64,000 bases of DNA from Zeus faber. Taxonomy: Eukaryota; Chordata; Actinopteri; Zeiformes; Zeidae. The notes beneath the pieces are model-generated. The model was not told where the DNA came from and searched no databases. It saw nothing but the letters and a program-made list of their open reading frames with translations. Numbering within the stretch: the first letter of the stretch is position 1; the number at the start of each line of letters is the position of its first letter. The translations under genes and the position numbers were made by a program. Positions 20,646 through 31,426 of this stretch are shown in pieces. The stretch is taken from NCBI GenBank assembly GCA_960531495.1, contig OY482849.1, positions 1,369,399-1,433,398 on the forward strand. Reading direction: 5' to 3'.

Positions 20646-21240
20646 TGTGCACCGGGGGACAGTTTGCCTGCCGTATTTGCCTGCTGCCCAAAGGGTGGTT
20701 GGGACTTGGGCCAGCAACGGGGAGATGTTGGAAGGTGTTGGTGGTTTGGATAGGTAACGACCGGTGTGGGCCTCGTCCGGCACGAGCTGAACAGTTCGGA
20801 GACTGGAGAGAGGCGCGACAAATGGTAGTTTAAACGCGTTCGCCGTAGGAGAAAAAAGACACTGCGGGTGTGTGATGTTTGGCCTCCAGTCGGAGGCGTG
20901 AACGCAACGGCGCGTAAAGGCGCCCAGGTGTTGCCATGTTTCATGTGGGGATTTGGAAATAGAGACATGTGGGGCCCAATTGGGGACGGTAAACAACGAC
21001 TGTTGGTCAGGGTCGAGGCGTATGGAAACTATGCAATGCTCTGAATCGAAAAAGATATCAGATGTGATGAGGCGGTCAGTTTGTGACAATAAAACTCGTC
21101 CTCGTACGTTTTTTCTGGTCCGCGGTGTATGTGCGAGGTGCAGTGGAGATCTTCGGCGTACATGTGATCGGAATTAGGATTAAGAAATGGTGCTGCGGTA
21201 GGCGTACAGCGGAGGGACCGCGTCGAGGCAGACATGGGTG
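20646..21240 (-). pseudogene. ERV-B PR-RT linker domain with 2H-phosphoesterase-like motifs
   Basis: It lies between protease and RT. It contains EDLHCTSHI (His codon 21143-21145, Thr 21137-21139) and WAPHVSISKSP (His 20967-20969, Ser 20961-20963), separated by about 176 nt, with a frameshift between. Downstream are WQHLGAFTRRCVHASDW and then the RT N-terminus (YLSKPPTPSNISPLLAQVP). Motif order and spacing match the ERV-A domain despite strong divergence elsewhere. The 2H-phosphoesterase assignment is inference. If it were true the domain would act on 2',5'- or cyclic phosphates. Confidence 0.55.
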
Positions 21241-21640
21241 TGATCTGTCGGCGTTGCCACAACCCTCAGCCCTTTGAGTGTGGAGGTGATGGAGATGCCG
21301 AGTGAACACATCAGGTCCCTACCCGCTAGGTTAATAGGGCACAAAATAGATATTTAAGAAGAGTGCTTTGTGGTCTGTTCACCTTCGTACGTCTGCCAAG
21401 TGCAACGGGCGGGGTAGAAAAATGTACTAAAACCGTTTGACCGCTCGCGCTGGTAGACCATGAGGAGCGACCGCTTCATTTTAAACATATCTCCCTGCTT
21501 TGAATAACAGAATGAGTGGCGCCCGAGTCGACAAGAAAGGTGAGAGGTTTATCATTTATTATGCACGTTATGGTAGGCATTTTCTGATAAGCTGAGGAGT
21601 CACAGATGGCATATGTGCTCACCGGGTCAGAGGGGGAGTT
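21241..21640 (-). pseudogene. ERV-B aspartic protease remnant
   Basis: It contains LTFLVDSGATHSVI with an intact D-S-G-A active site at about 21500-21540. The flap region follows, and near 21320 CPINLAGRDLMCSLGIS is the C-terminal helix of retropepsins. Frames are broken between the two parts. It would process Gag-Pol as a homodimer. It is preceded by gag nucleocapsid and followed by the linker domain. Confidence 0.8.
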
Positions 21641-23456
21641 TTCTAATAATGCAATTTTCTGACGTAGCAAAGCAGGCAGTGTATCAGTGTCAAGCGCGTC
21701 TTCATTGCATGGAGCGAGTGTAGGTGCGGTGTGTGTGTGTGTCTGTACGTTACCCCGCGTGGACACCTCATCCATCGTGATGGCAGGAGATCAGTCAGAT
21801 CCGAACGGGGCCAACTAGGCGTGCTGGTTGGGGTTGGGGTAGCGCCGTTGGCGTCGACGTGGTTCAGGGCATTCCCTGGATCAATGTCCGGTTTTTCCGC
21901 AATTAAAGCAGCGGTCGCGGTCGTCGTCACCCTGGTTTGGTGTTCTCCGAGCCGGGGGTGGGCTCTCACGTCCTTTGATCGAGTCCTCGTCTGAAGCTCC
22001 GTTCGCGCTCTCGTCCTCTGCCTCGTCCTTGTCCCTGGAAAGGTGAGGTGGTCATGGAGGGAGGCCAACTTGTGTTTGTCTTTTGCCGTTTTCTCTCCCT
22101 CCTTTTCCTTCCCCTCTGCGTGTTGGGCGCGACGCAGGATGTCTGGAAGTCGGTTTTCTCTCCACCCGCCTATCAAACTGTCCGTGAGTCGTCTCAGGAG
22201 CGGCGGTCGGAGCCCCTCGCAGAACACCATTTTGAAGATGGTCTCGAACGTGGATTCCACACCGCCATTGAACGTGGGACGACAAACTTGTCCTGAGAAG
22301 GATGTGCAAGTGTCCATCGTGCGATGATAAAAGTCAGTGACTGGGTCGTCGGGCTTTTGGTGGCAGTCTCTGATCTTTCCGAGGTCGAATCTGACCGGGA
22401 AGTTGCGTACGATGGATCTGAGTACTGATTTGACCCATATTTCCCACAGGCCAGCATCGTCCCAAGCAGCAGTGCGTGGTCGGAGCAGGTCTGGGTTCTT
22501 TTCTTCTACATTGCGCGCGATGCGGGAGTCGTTTTCTGGCTTAAAGTGTAGAAGGAGCAGTCTTTTGAATTCCATACCGGTGGGCCGCCATGCACGGCAC
22601 CAGATGCCAAGGACATCCGCGAGGGCTTTTCCTCCACGGGTGACATCCGGCCAGTCTGATGGAATCCCACATCTCGCCATCCATTTGGCGATGGACTAGT
22701 ACCGCAGTGCCGTCCGGTCCGGGGAACTCCACCATCGGGGCTTGGAAATCTGATGGCATGCTTAAAGCATGGAATGCAGCACCTCCCCGAGTTGTGTGTG
22801 GGCTGGAGGTAAGGGGATTCAGGGTTGACGGGACAGTCTTTGGTGACGTTCATCTATCATGGGGCGCGGTAGGGTTGGTGGTGTTGATGGGGAAGTCAGC
22901 AGGGTGGAGTCGTCAGTTGTGGACGCAGAGGCTGCGGACGCGAAGCTTTCTGGAGGGGTCCCGGGGGGTGGTGTTGATGCAGCATTAGGCTGCACATAAG
23001 GTGGTGGATATGGTGGCACCCAGTCGTCCCTTCGTCTCTGACAATCATCCTGGGTCAGGCTCGGATAGAGGGGAGGGACGACACAGGTGTATCAGTGGCA
23101 AGCACAGCTTTTTCAGACTTTTCACATTTCAAATTCTTATTTTTTCCCGTTTCCTGACTTCTGGCTCGTGCTTGTGCCTGTTTTGTCCATATGCCTAGAC
23201 ATTGTTTATGGACATCCATTCTGTCTAAATCTTTCATTGACACTTTCTTTTTCTTTCTCAATCTCTTCTCTTCCTCTGTGATTCTCTCACCCACTTTCCC
23301 TAACTGGGTCATACATAAACTTCCCCTCGCGGGAAACCCACCGTACGCAACCCAGTCTTCCAGACATGACATGCATTTGTCCCCATGTTTGCTTCTCATT
23401 CACATATTGATCGGAGAACCCCAATCTGGTTTCTGCTTACTTGGCGTGGACCCCAT
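21641..23456 (-). pseudogene. ERV-B gag remnant
   Basis: The ATG at 23456 opens with MGSTPSKQKPDW, a Gly2 myristoylation signal, but a TGA stops it after 18 codons. Matrix-like and Lys/Arg-rich sequence follows (EEKRLRKKKK), then a Pro-rich linker at about 22990-22850 (PPYPPPYVQPNA, a PPxY-type late-domain motif). Capsid spans 22680-22050 (GKALADVLGIWCRAW; DPVTDFYHRTMDT; ETIFKMVFCEGLRPPLLRRL). A basic linker and one CCHC zinc knuckle at 21869-21910 complete it. The knuckle has a TGA in the aromatic (Trp) position after the His. Gag would assemble and package the genome. Confidence 0.8.
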
Positions 23457-23459
23457 TTC

Positions 23460-23473
23460 ATTTTATTTATTTT

Positions 23474-23504
<31 letters not shown>

Positions 23505-23511
23505 TTTTCTT
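23460..23511. repeat. (TTTA)n microsatellite
   Basis: Imperfect TTTA/TTTTA repeats next to the gag start of ERV-B. It probably expanded after integration. Confidence 0.9.
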
Positions 23512-23597
23512 TAATAGGAAACCCATGCGATATTTATTATTTATATATTATATATTAAATATATATATATTTATTCTGGGCGAAACAAAATATGTTC

Positions 23598-23868
23598 TAT
23601 TTGAGGACTTCAACCTCAAATAATTTTCAACCTCAAATAATTCCTTTTTCCAAAACGAGTACATTTCTAGAGGACTCTAACCTCAGGTTTTTACGTTTAT
23701 TTATAGAGGACTCCTCCTATTTTCTAGAGGACTTTAACCTCTGTTTTCATGGGCCTCTAGCCCAGCATGCATGCACTGTAAGTTTGTAGAGGACTTTAAC
23801 CTCTGCACCGTAAGTCTGTAGGGGACTTTAACCTCTGCACTGTAAATCTGTAGAGGACTTTAACCTCT
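23598..23868 (-). repeat. Array of short hairpins in the ERV-B leader
   Basis: Seven units have the form stem-loop-stem, consensus on plus AGAGG-ACTTTAA-CCTCT. They lie at 23598-23622 (9-bp stem), 23669-23685, 23705-23718 (degenerate), 23726-23742, 23788-23804, 23820-23836 and 23852-23868. The last three are spaced exactly 32 bp. An eighth, CAGG-ACTCTAA-CCTG, is at 24053-24067. Stem bases change on both sides together (TGAGG/CCTCA, AGAGG/CCTCT, CAGG/CCTG), while the 7-nt loop stays nearly constant. Confidence 0.85.
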
Positions 23869-24121
23869 GCAGATTATCCCAAGGTCCTCTATTTTATAAA
23901 TAGACAGAATTTCAGAATTTTGTTCAAAATCGCAATCGATCCATGAGTATTTTTCCATGTACTGGAGGAGTTTTTGGACGTGTCGATCCCGCGGAGATGG
24001 CCGGGTCCAACAGCAGACGGCCCTCCCGTCCTCCAAGCAGTTGGGTAAGAGGCAGGACTCTAACCTGTGATGTCCTGGATGATCAGTCACTGTCTGCCGC
24101 TGGTCCGACGATCTTCAGGGG

Positions 24122-24139
24122 ATCTCACTTCTGACACCA
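24122..24139 (-). other. ERV-B primer-binding site complementary to tRNA-Leu
   Basis: The plus strand reads ATCTCACTTCTGACACCA. This matches the vertebrate tRNA-Leu 3' end plus CCA with one mismatch as I know that sequence. It starts 4 nt (AACT) after the LTR end ...CCACGACA on the minus strand. Confidence 0.75.
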
Positions 24140-24321
24140 AGTTTGTCGTGGTAATTTCTGTAATAAAGGATCGTGAACAAATTCTTTGTTGTGTGTATAT
24201 TTATTTTAGAGGAACAGACTTAGTCTTTGCAAAGAGAGGAGAGGGAGAGAGCGAATGGCAGGACGCAGCCTGTAGTCAAGCTCACCCATCCTGCTGGATA
24301 CAGGAAGTACACGTGTATATA

Positions 24322-25926
24322 CAGTGGGGCAAAAAAGTATTTAGTCAGCCACCAATTGTGCAAGTTCTCCCACTTAAAAAGATGAGAGAGGCCTGTTATT
24401 TTCATCATAGGTACACTTCGACTATGAGAGACAAAATGAGAAAAAAAAATCCAGAAAATCACATTGTCTGATTTTTAAAAAATTTATTTGCAAATTATGG
24501 TGGGAAATAAGTATTTGGTCAATAACAAAAGTTCATCTCAATACTTTGTTATATACCCTTTGTTTGCAATGACAGAGGTCAAACGTTTTCTGTAAGTCTT
24601 CACAAGGTTTTCACACACTGTTGCTGGTATTTTGGCCCATTCCTCCATGCAGATCTCCTCTAGAGCAGTGATGTTTTGGGGCTGTTGCTGGGCAACACAG
24701 ACTTTCAACTCCCTCCAAAGATTTTCTGTGGGGTTGAGATCAGGAGACTGGCTAGGCCACTCCAGGACCTTGAAATGCTTCTAACGAAGCCACTCCTTCG
24801 TTGCCCGGGCGGTGTGTTTGGGATCATTGTCATGCTGAAACACCCAGCCACGTTTCATCTTCAATGCCCTTGCTGATGGAAGGAGGTTTTCACTCAAAAT
24901 CTCACGATACATGGCCCCATTCATTCTTTCCTTTACACGGATCAGTCGTCCTGGTCCCTTTGCAGAAAAACAGCCCCAAAGCATGACGTTCCACCCCCAT
25001 GCTTCACAGTAGGTATGGTGTTCTTTGGATGCAACTCAGCTTTCTTTCTCCTCCAAACACGAGAAGTTGAGTTTTTACCAAAAAGTTATATTTCTGGTTT
25101 CATCTGACCATATAACATTCTCCCAATCCTCTTCTGGATCATACAAATACTCTCTAGCAAACTTCAGACGGGCCTGGACATGTACTGGCTTAAGCAGGGG
25201 GACACGTCTGGCACTGCAGGATTTGAGTCCCTGGCGGCGTAGTGTGTTACTGATGGTAGCCTTTGTTGCTTTGGTCCCAGCTCTCTGCAGGTCATTCACT
25301 AGGTCCCCCCGTGTTGTTCTGGGATGTTTGCTCACCGTTCTTGTGATCATTTTGACCCCACGGGGTGAGATCTTGCGTGGAGCCCCAGATCGAGGGAGAT
25401 TATCAGTGGTCTTGTATGTCTTCCATTTTCTAATAATTGCTCCCACAGTTGATTTCTTCACAACAAGCTGCTTACCTATTGCAGATTCAGTCTTCCCAGC
25501 CTGGTGCAGGTCTATTATTTTGTTTCTGGTGTCCTTTGACAGCTCTTTGGTCTTGGCCATAGTGGAGTTTGGAGTGTGACTGTTTGAGGTTGTGGACAGG
25601 TGTCTTTTAGACTGATAACGAGTTCAAAAAGGTGCCATTAATACAGGTAAGGAGTGGAGGACAGAGGAGCCTCTTAAAGAAAAAGTTACAGGTCTGTGAA
25701 AGCCAGAAATCTTGCTTGTTTGTAGGTGACCAAATACTTATTTTACCGAGGAATTTACCAATTAATTCATAAAAAATCCTACAATGTGATTTCCTGGATT
25801 ATTTCCCCCCATTCTGTCTCTCATAGTCGAAGTGTACCTATGATGAAAATTACAGGCCTCTCTCATCTTTTTAAGTGGGAGAACTTGCACAATTGGTGGC
25901 TGACTAAATACTTTTTTGCCCCACTG
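24322..25926 (-). mobile_element. Tc1-like DNA transposon inside the ERV-B LTR
   Basis: It has long terminal inverted repeats beginning CAGTGGGGCAAAAAAGTATT. The copy at the right end reads AATACTTTTTTGCCCCACTG. TA target duplications lie at 24320-24321 and 25927-25928. The length of 1605 bp is typical of Tc1-like elements. The TIR regions extend for at least 70 bp with few differences. Confidence 0.95.
24538..25560 (-). pseudogene. Tc1-like transposase, nearly full length but broken
   Basis: It starts [20 protein letters not shown] at 25560. An N-terminal paired HTH ([35 protein letters not shown]) is followed by DDE motifs: VIWSDETRN (Asp 1), [12 protein letters not shown] (Asp 2) and [11 protein letters not shown] (Glu). 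It ends at 24538. Small frameshifts near 25075 and 24985 and an in-frame TAG just after KEWLR at about 24780 disable it. Transposase would bind the TIRs and catalyse cut-and-paste at TA sites in the nucleus. No other transposase source for this family is in the window. Confidence 0.9.
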
Positions 25927-26164
25927 TATGTGGTGCGATGTATGAGACAGTTGGGGTGGGGTGATGCACTGCCCCGTCTGTTGATGACCTTGAAGTCCTT
26001 GTAAGGATTTGTCTTTGACTATGTGTCTTTGTGTGTTCTGCTAGCGGGTCACAGGTGTTCCTTGTTATGGGAATAGTGCGTCCTTGCCTAGGGTGCATGC
26101 TGTTCAGATAATGCTTGGCAAACATGTTATTGTAGAAGTGGAAAAGGAGGATTTTGCCTACACA

Positions 26165-26194
<30 letters not shown>
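26165..26194. repeat. (AC)n microsatellite at the ERV-B outer edge
   Basis: It abuts the LTR start directly, so the provirus may have inserted next to or into an (AC)n tract. The truncated 3' side prevents checking for a TSD. Confidence 0.9.
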
Positions 26195-26195
<1 letters not shown>

Positions 26196-29100
26196 TACAA
26201 TGAGAACTACACAGACAGATCGTATAGTATCCCGCATTACACAGAAATGTGATTATAACAAGCTGTGCATGCATAAAGCAACTTTAGCTTAGTGTCATTT
26301 GACCTCACAGTTCTATTCATATTTTACAGTGGCATTTACAGTTTGATGATGCACTGACAACCAGTCATCACTGGTACTCCACCACTATGTCCTCAGGGAA
26401 GTTGAAATGTGTGTTTAGCTTCTCCTAAATGTACATCCTTGCTCCCCCTGTTTCCACCAATTATTATGACTGGTGGTCATGCATCCCCTCTCACCTCAGC
26501 TTCATTCAGCCACCTTTGATGTGTTTTTACTCCACCCATGCACCTATTTCAGCTAATTTCACTCATTACTTTGACCTGGGTTAATGGAAATTAACAAATC
26601 CACACTGTTGATTCAAAATCCCAGATTGCAATTAAACTTTTTGAACCCGGATTTTCCACCTTTGGCCATGACCAGTCAACATTGTCAGGCTTCCTGTTAA
26701 TCCTAGTGTGGATGACTCTCCCGAGTCACAGGCACACTTCACCACCATCCAAGTGTGGGACAGTCGATAATGCCATGTGGGACAGTCGATAATGCCAATG
26801 TTTCCCAGGAAATAGCTGAATAATGAAGGTCTAAAAAGGGAATGCAGCATTCCCGCACCATTCTGTAGGGCATTGGATCCTGCACACTAGACCCCAGTAA
26901 AGGCTGTCTTTAGGCCACGTTTAAAGTGTTGGCCTCCCTGCCTCTTCCAAGAGCAGAGCCACTGTATACTGATCTATCACTACAGTCCTTCCAGAGTCCC
27001 CTGTCTGGATGAATATGAAGCAGCACTAAACATTTCCCACTGTAGGAAGAACACTGATAATGTGTTTTTGTAGCTGAGGAGCAAGCTTCCAGAATGTTGA
27101 AGTACTGTTATGGTTATATGTTTCCCATCATTGTTACCCAGGCAGTTTGAGCAGTCCCATTTGGACCAGAATTTTGAGGCAACATCGCTTCTGTTGGTGC
27201 AGGGAACTGTGTTGCCATCATCGGCCTCTCATTTGCTCTGCAGGTTGAGTTTACTGAATTGGCAGCAGTGCTCTTCCCAAGCTGATAATGGAAGCCAAGG
27301 CTGGCTTTATCCTCATCCTAGTGTAGCAGGGTGTACTCATCACTTGCATTGTGTGACTAAAATATACTCTGTCTTTGGCTCTCTGCGTGCAATCACTGTT
27401 TCAATCACTAATGATAGAGACAGAATACTGTGGAACATAGCTTTGACTTTGGATTTGGAGTTAACAGTGTGCCTTTTAGGATTGCCACATATGGTGTCGA
27501 GTTGCCCTGGGTATTCCTCTGATCACAGCGGTGGGGGGTGATGGGTCTTAGGTGTGGGGAGAACGTATGGGTGGAGCACAAAGTGCATAAATTACTACAT
27601 GTGTTCCAGCAGACACTCCTTTAATTGGGCAAAGACACATCTATAGATCTGTTATGTGTCCTAGTGTTTGTGTGGGGCTATGTGTGTAAGTTGATATGTC
27701 TATCTGCACTGAATATTTATTTGGATTTGTTTCAATGCTGTTGATGATATCTTAATGTAGGTGAGTACAATGGTGTGTTTGTGTGTTTATGCGGTCGGGG
27801 AGAGTTAATGTGCGTTCTTGTGTTTGTTCACTCACCCATGACTATTTTGCATGATAAATGTGGAGCACATCTGCTCAGCAGCAATTATTTCCTCGCTCCC
27901 TCCCACAAAGACTTACGTATCTGCAGATGTCAACACCGAGGTTTGCACGGAGCCAGCCTCTCCTGCCAGTGTTTTAGATGAAGTACGGCAGATATGCCAA
28001 AAAATTCTGGACAATAAAATTGGCTTAACTAAAAAATGGATGAATATACAGTATGTGAAAACTGTTCCCAGATCGATGCATGTTATCCATTGAAACTCAA
28101 ACATGAATTTCCTTCATTATTTACTCACTGCAGCACAGTGGTCTGTTTGTCATTAGTAAAGCTTACAGACAAGGTTGTGCTATGAACAATTATGAAAGAT
28201 GGGAACCAACATTTTAATAAAGCTTGTATTTAAAAATGGGGAACGGATCCTTTAACATGAAATGAATACACTACATTTTCTCATTTATGCCACTTTTTAA
28301 CTGTAGGCTGCATAAATCTTGACTCTACTTAATGTCGAATGTGCAGGTGCAGGTGCATAATGGACGTAACAGAGCTGATGATGAAACTTATAATGAAAAC
28401 ATCATAACAGAAACTATTTAGATGGCTTTAAATTCATTTTAATAATTTAAAGCTACAGCATGATCCATGATGAACATTAAAACCAATACCACTATCAATA
28501 TTTAACATTGTCACAAAGAACCTCTTTATATAGCATATTGTTACTTAGCTTTTGCTTGTAAGAGTCCCGTTGGGCAGACAAGTTTTCAATACACGTTTCA
28601 AAATACTGAATAAAAAGGTTTTTTGCGCCTTGCTGACCTAAGGACCAGCTGATATAGCTGGTTGACACAACAGCCAATGCTATGTTCGAGCTGCTGTGTC
28701 AGATTTACCTCTCAAACTGCTTTGTGTTTGAAGGAACATGGAAAATTAGGACGGACTAACCACTGACAAGTGCAAGTAAATGGAGTGGGTGTATACAGGG
28801 CACTGCAGCTGAGTAGAGCAGTTGTAAGTTCTTACATTTTGGATTTAAGGTTGTTAATTGATGCTACAGCAAATACCTTTCTCTTTGCATAATGAATCGG
28901 TGTGGTTTACTTAATGATGAATAATATGAATATATAATATAAAGTTCAATTGTACCTCTGTCATTGTTAAATCTCTCTCTCTGTCTGTCTGTCTTTTTGT
29001 CTTGATTGCACTGTTGCGATCAGGCAAAGAGCTAGATATTACTAACTCTGATATAGTCTTATGGATAACTCAGCTTTGCACCGATCAAAAATTATATATT

Positions 29101-29488
29101 TTCAGGTTTGTAGTGTAATATCTTAGGTTGAAATGAAATGGCATACAAATACCTGAGTGAGCTACCGCAGACAGTATATGCACACACACACACTTCAATT
29201 ATCCTCCCGCATCCAACATGAATGACCTCTGAAAGGGTTGATGTAGGCATCAAAGCCGGGATGGAGAAAAAGAGAATGGTAGAATCAGTAGATGTATAGG
29301 CACCATGGCAACATTAAAATCATCCTAATACAGTTTTTTTTCCAGTGAAAAGCCAGCCACCGCTGAAAAGACACAGTTAAGCATCCCTATGGAAAGTTAG
29401 ACACAAGGCTACATTTTTTGTAAGTTTGATTCAACTGACAATAACAATAACCGAAAGGGGGGGTGGGATTTTGTGTATCGTAACGAGA
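26195..29488. other. No gene recognised; quiet non-repetitive-looking DNA
   Basis: About 3.3 kb lack element termini, RNA genes or credible coding frames. Small features only: a duplicated GTGGGACAGTCGATAATGCCA at about 26756-26797, CT/CTGT simple repeat at about 28974-28996, and (CA)n at about 29180. This is the best candidate in the window for ancestral host intergenic or intronic sequence. Confidence 0.5.
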
Positions 29489-29493
29489 TTCAG

Positions 29494-29845
29494 TGTTAGG
29501 GGGTATGCCGAGTGAACCCAGGTGCAGAGAACAAGGCAGAGGCGAGGTGGCAAAAATAGAGGTGTACTCCAAACAAGTTCAAAAAACTGGGCAAAAACAA
29601 ATAAGAAGTCTCGGGAGCTTGGAACAAGAGCGTTGTCATGAGGTTAGACAAACTCAAGACTGAGCGCCCGAGGACACAAACGACAGGGTCATAATAGGGA
29701 CGACCAAACGAGACACAGGTGAAACATATAACCTAATGAGGCAGGGTAATCAGAAACAGAAATAGGTGAAGCAGAGCAACCTTGAAAAGGCAGTACTGGC
29801 GGTATCTAGTGGACGATGCCGGTAGGACCCGGGCGAACCCCGACA
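29494..29845 (-). repeat. Gypsy copy 1 3' LTR
   Basis: 352 bp, homologous throughout to the LTRs of copy 2 (TGTC(A/G)GGGTTCGCCC start; LTR terminus TAACA). It includes the shared words CCTCATTAGGTTATATG and CTTGTTCCAAGCTCCCGAGA in minus sense. Confidence 0.95.
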
Positions 29846-31394
29846 GGACGCCCCCGTCCAGGAACGGGAACGTTCCTCCGGGGAGTGGTCGGGTGGCGAC
29901 GGCGGAAATCCTGGATCAGGGAGGGGTCCAGGATATCCCGGGCCGGAACCCAGGAGCGCTCCTCCGGCCCGTAACCCTCCCATTCCACCAGGTATTGCAG
30001 GGCCCCGCGGACCCGGCGGGAGTCCAGGAGCCGGCGGACCGTGTAGGCGGGACGACCGTCGATGATGTGAGGCGCCGGAGGAGGCCTCGTGGTGGGCGCC
30101 AAGGTGCTGGTGACCACCGGTCGGAGCCGCGACACGTGGAAGGTGGGGTTTATCCTCATGGACCTGGGGAGCAGAAGACGGTATGCGGCAGGATTCACCC
30201 GCCGCACGATCTTGAAGGGCCCAACATACCGTGGCGCGAGCTTGCGTGACTCCACCCGTAATGGAAGGTCCCTGGTGGACAGCCAGACCCTCTGGCCCGG
30301 ACGGAGCATAGGCGCTGGTCTGCACCGTCGGTTGGCCTGGATCCGCTGCTGCCGGGATGTCCTCAGCAGGGCCTGACGAGCCCTCTGCCAGGTCCGTCGG
30401 CACCGCTGGACCAACCGCTGGGCTGACGGCACTCCCACCTCCGCCTCCTGCTCCTGAAACAGAGGAGGTACGTACCCGAACTGGGACTCAAACGGGGACA
30501 TGCCAGTGGAAGAGCAGCGCAGAGTGTTGTGAGCGTATTCCGCCCACACTAGACGGTCGCTCCAGGAGGCAGGGTTGGAGGACACGAGGCACCTCAGTGT
30601 TGTCTCCAGGTCTTGGTTGACCCGCTCCGTCTGGCCATTGGATTGAGGGTGGAAACCGGAGGACAGGCTGACGGAGGCGCCGAGGAGCTGGTGGAACGCT
30701 TTCCTGAACCGGGAAGCAAACTGCGGACCGCGGTCTGACACCACGTCCAGGGGCAGGCCAAACACCCTGAAAACGTGCTGCACCATGAGTTCAGCAGTTT
30801 CCAGAGCTGAGGGAAGCTTGGGCAGAGGAATAAAGCGGCAGGCCTTGGAGAACCGGTCCACAACGACGAAGATGACGGTGTGGCCCCGAGACGGTGGAAG
30901 GCCGGTGATGAAGTCCACTGAGAGGTGTGACCAGGGCCGACTGGGGATGGGAAGGGGATGCAGCAGCCCCATGGGACGTGACCGGTGAGGTGGGATGAAT
31001 GCCCCCATTGCAGGACTTGTGATCGGACAGCCTTTGGGACAAACAGGTGACCCGGGGGCCCGTTGCCGGGATCCGCCTCCCTCCTTTGGGCCTGCCGGAC
31101 CTGCGTCTCGATTCCCCAGCGGACCGGAGCCAAGTTGCGGGAGCTCTGGAGAATGGGCTCGGGGAGTTCAACCAGCTCAGGAGGGTCGAACTGTCTGGAG
31201 AGAGCGTCGGGCTTGAGGTTCTTGGACCCGGGACGATATGACAGGATGAAATTGAACCGATTGAAGAACAAGGCCCATCGGGCTTGACGGGAGTTTAGGC
31301 GTTTAGCATCCTGAATGTATGTCAGGTTCTTGTGGTCGGTCCAGACGACAAATGGGTGTTGGGCCCCCTCCAGCCAGTGCCGCCACTCCTCCAA
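29806..31394 (-). pseudogene. Gypsy copy 1 RNase H end, integrase and chromodomain
   Basis: RNase H end: [20 protein letters not shown] and [18 protein letters not shown]. The integrase zinc finger is damaged: after HSSHLTGHV the sequence jumps to [10 protein letters not shown] near 30970, so the Cys pair is lost. The core is intact from 31008: [12 protein letters not shown] (Asp 1), VVSDRGPQF (Asp 2), [10 protein letters not shown] (Glu). A GPY-type module ([11 protein letters not shown]) and a C-terminal chromodomain ([19 protein letters not shown]) follow. The chromodomain assigns it to the chromovirus branch, in which it guides integration to chromatin. The 29806-31008 part is a 400-codon uninterrupted frame. 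Confidence 0.9.
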
Positions 31395-31426
31395 CGCCAG
31401 TTTGACTGCCAGTAGCTCCCGGTTCC

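Larger units (their letters stand above)
23457..24121 (-). other. ERV-B untranslated leader
   Basis: This is the region between PBS and gag. It holds a (TTTA)n block at about 23460-23511, the hairpin array at 23598-23868, a related hairpin at 24053-24067 and a 10-nt self-complementary GCATGCATGC at 23765-23774. Retroviral leaders carry dimerisation and packaging signals, and these structures are candidates for them. Confidence 0.7.
24144..26164 (-). repeat. ERV-B 5' LTR (split by a Tc1 insertion)
   Basis: In minus orientation it starts TGTGTAGG at 26164 and ends CCACGACA at 24144. Without the Tc1 element the LTR is about 414 bp. A poly(A)-like TTTATT/AATAAA pair and TATA-like sequence are visible in the inner part (24160-24220). 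The outer 130 bp is duplicated at the 3' LTR. Confidence 0.85.

Noticed and set aside
23598-23868. Regularly spaced short palindromic repeats resembling a CRISPR array
   Set aside because: Repeats are only about 17 bp, spacers are similar to one another, no cas genes are present, and the locus is a eukaryotic proviral leader.
27110-27541. 143-codon plus-strand frame in the quiet region as a host exon
   Set aside because: No domain, no convincing splice sites, and amino-acid composition like random translation.
29750-30403. 217-codon Pro/Gly-rich minus-strand frame
   Set aside because: It is an alternative frame of the Gypsy integrase-chromodomain region, which has clear conserved motifs in the other frame.
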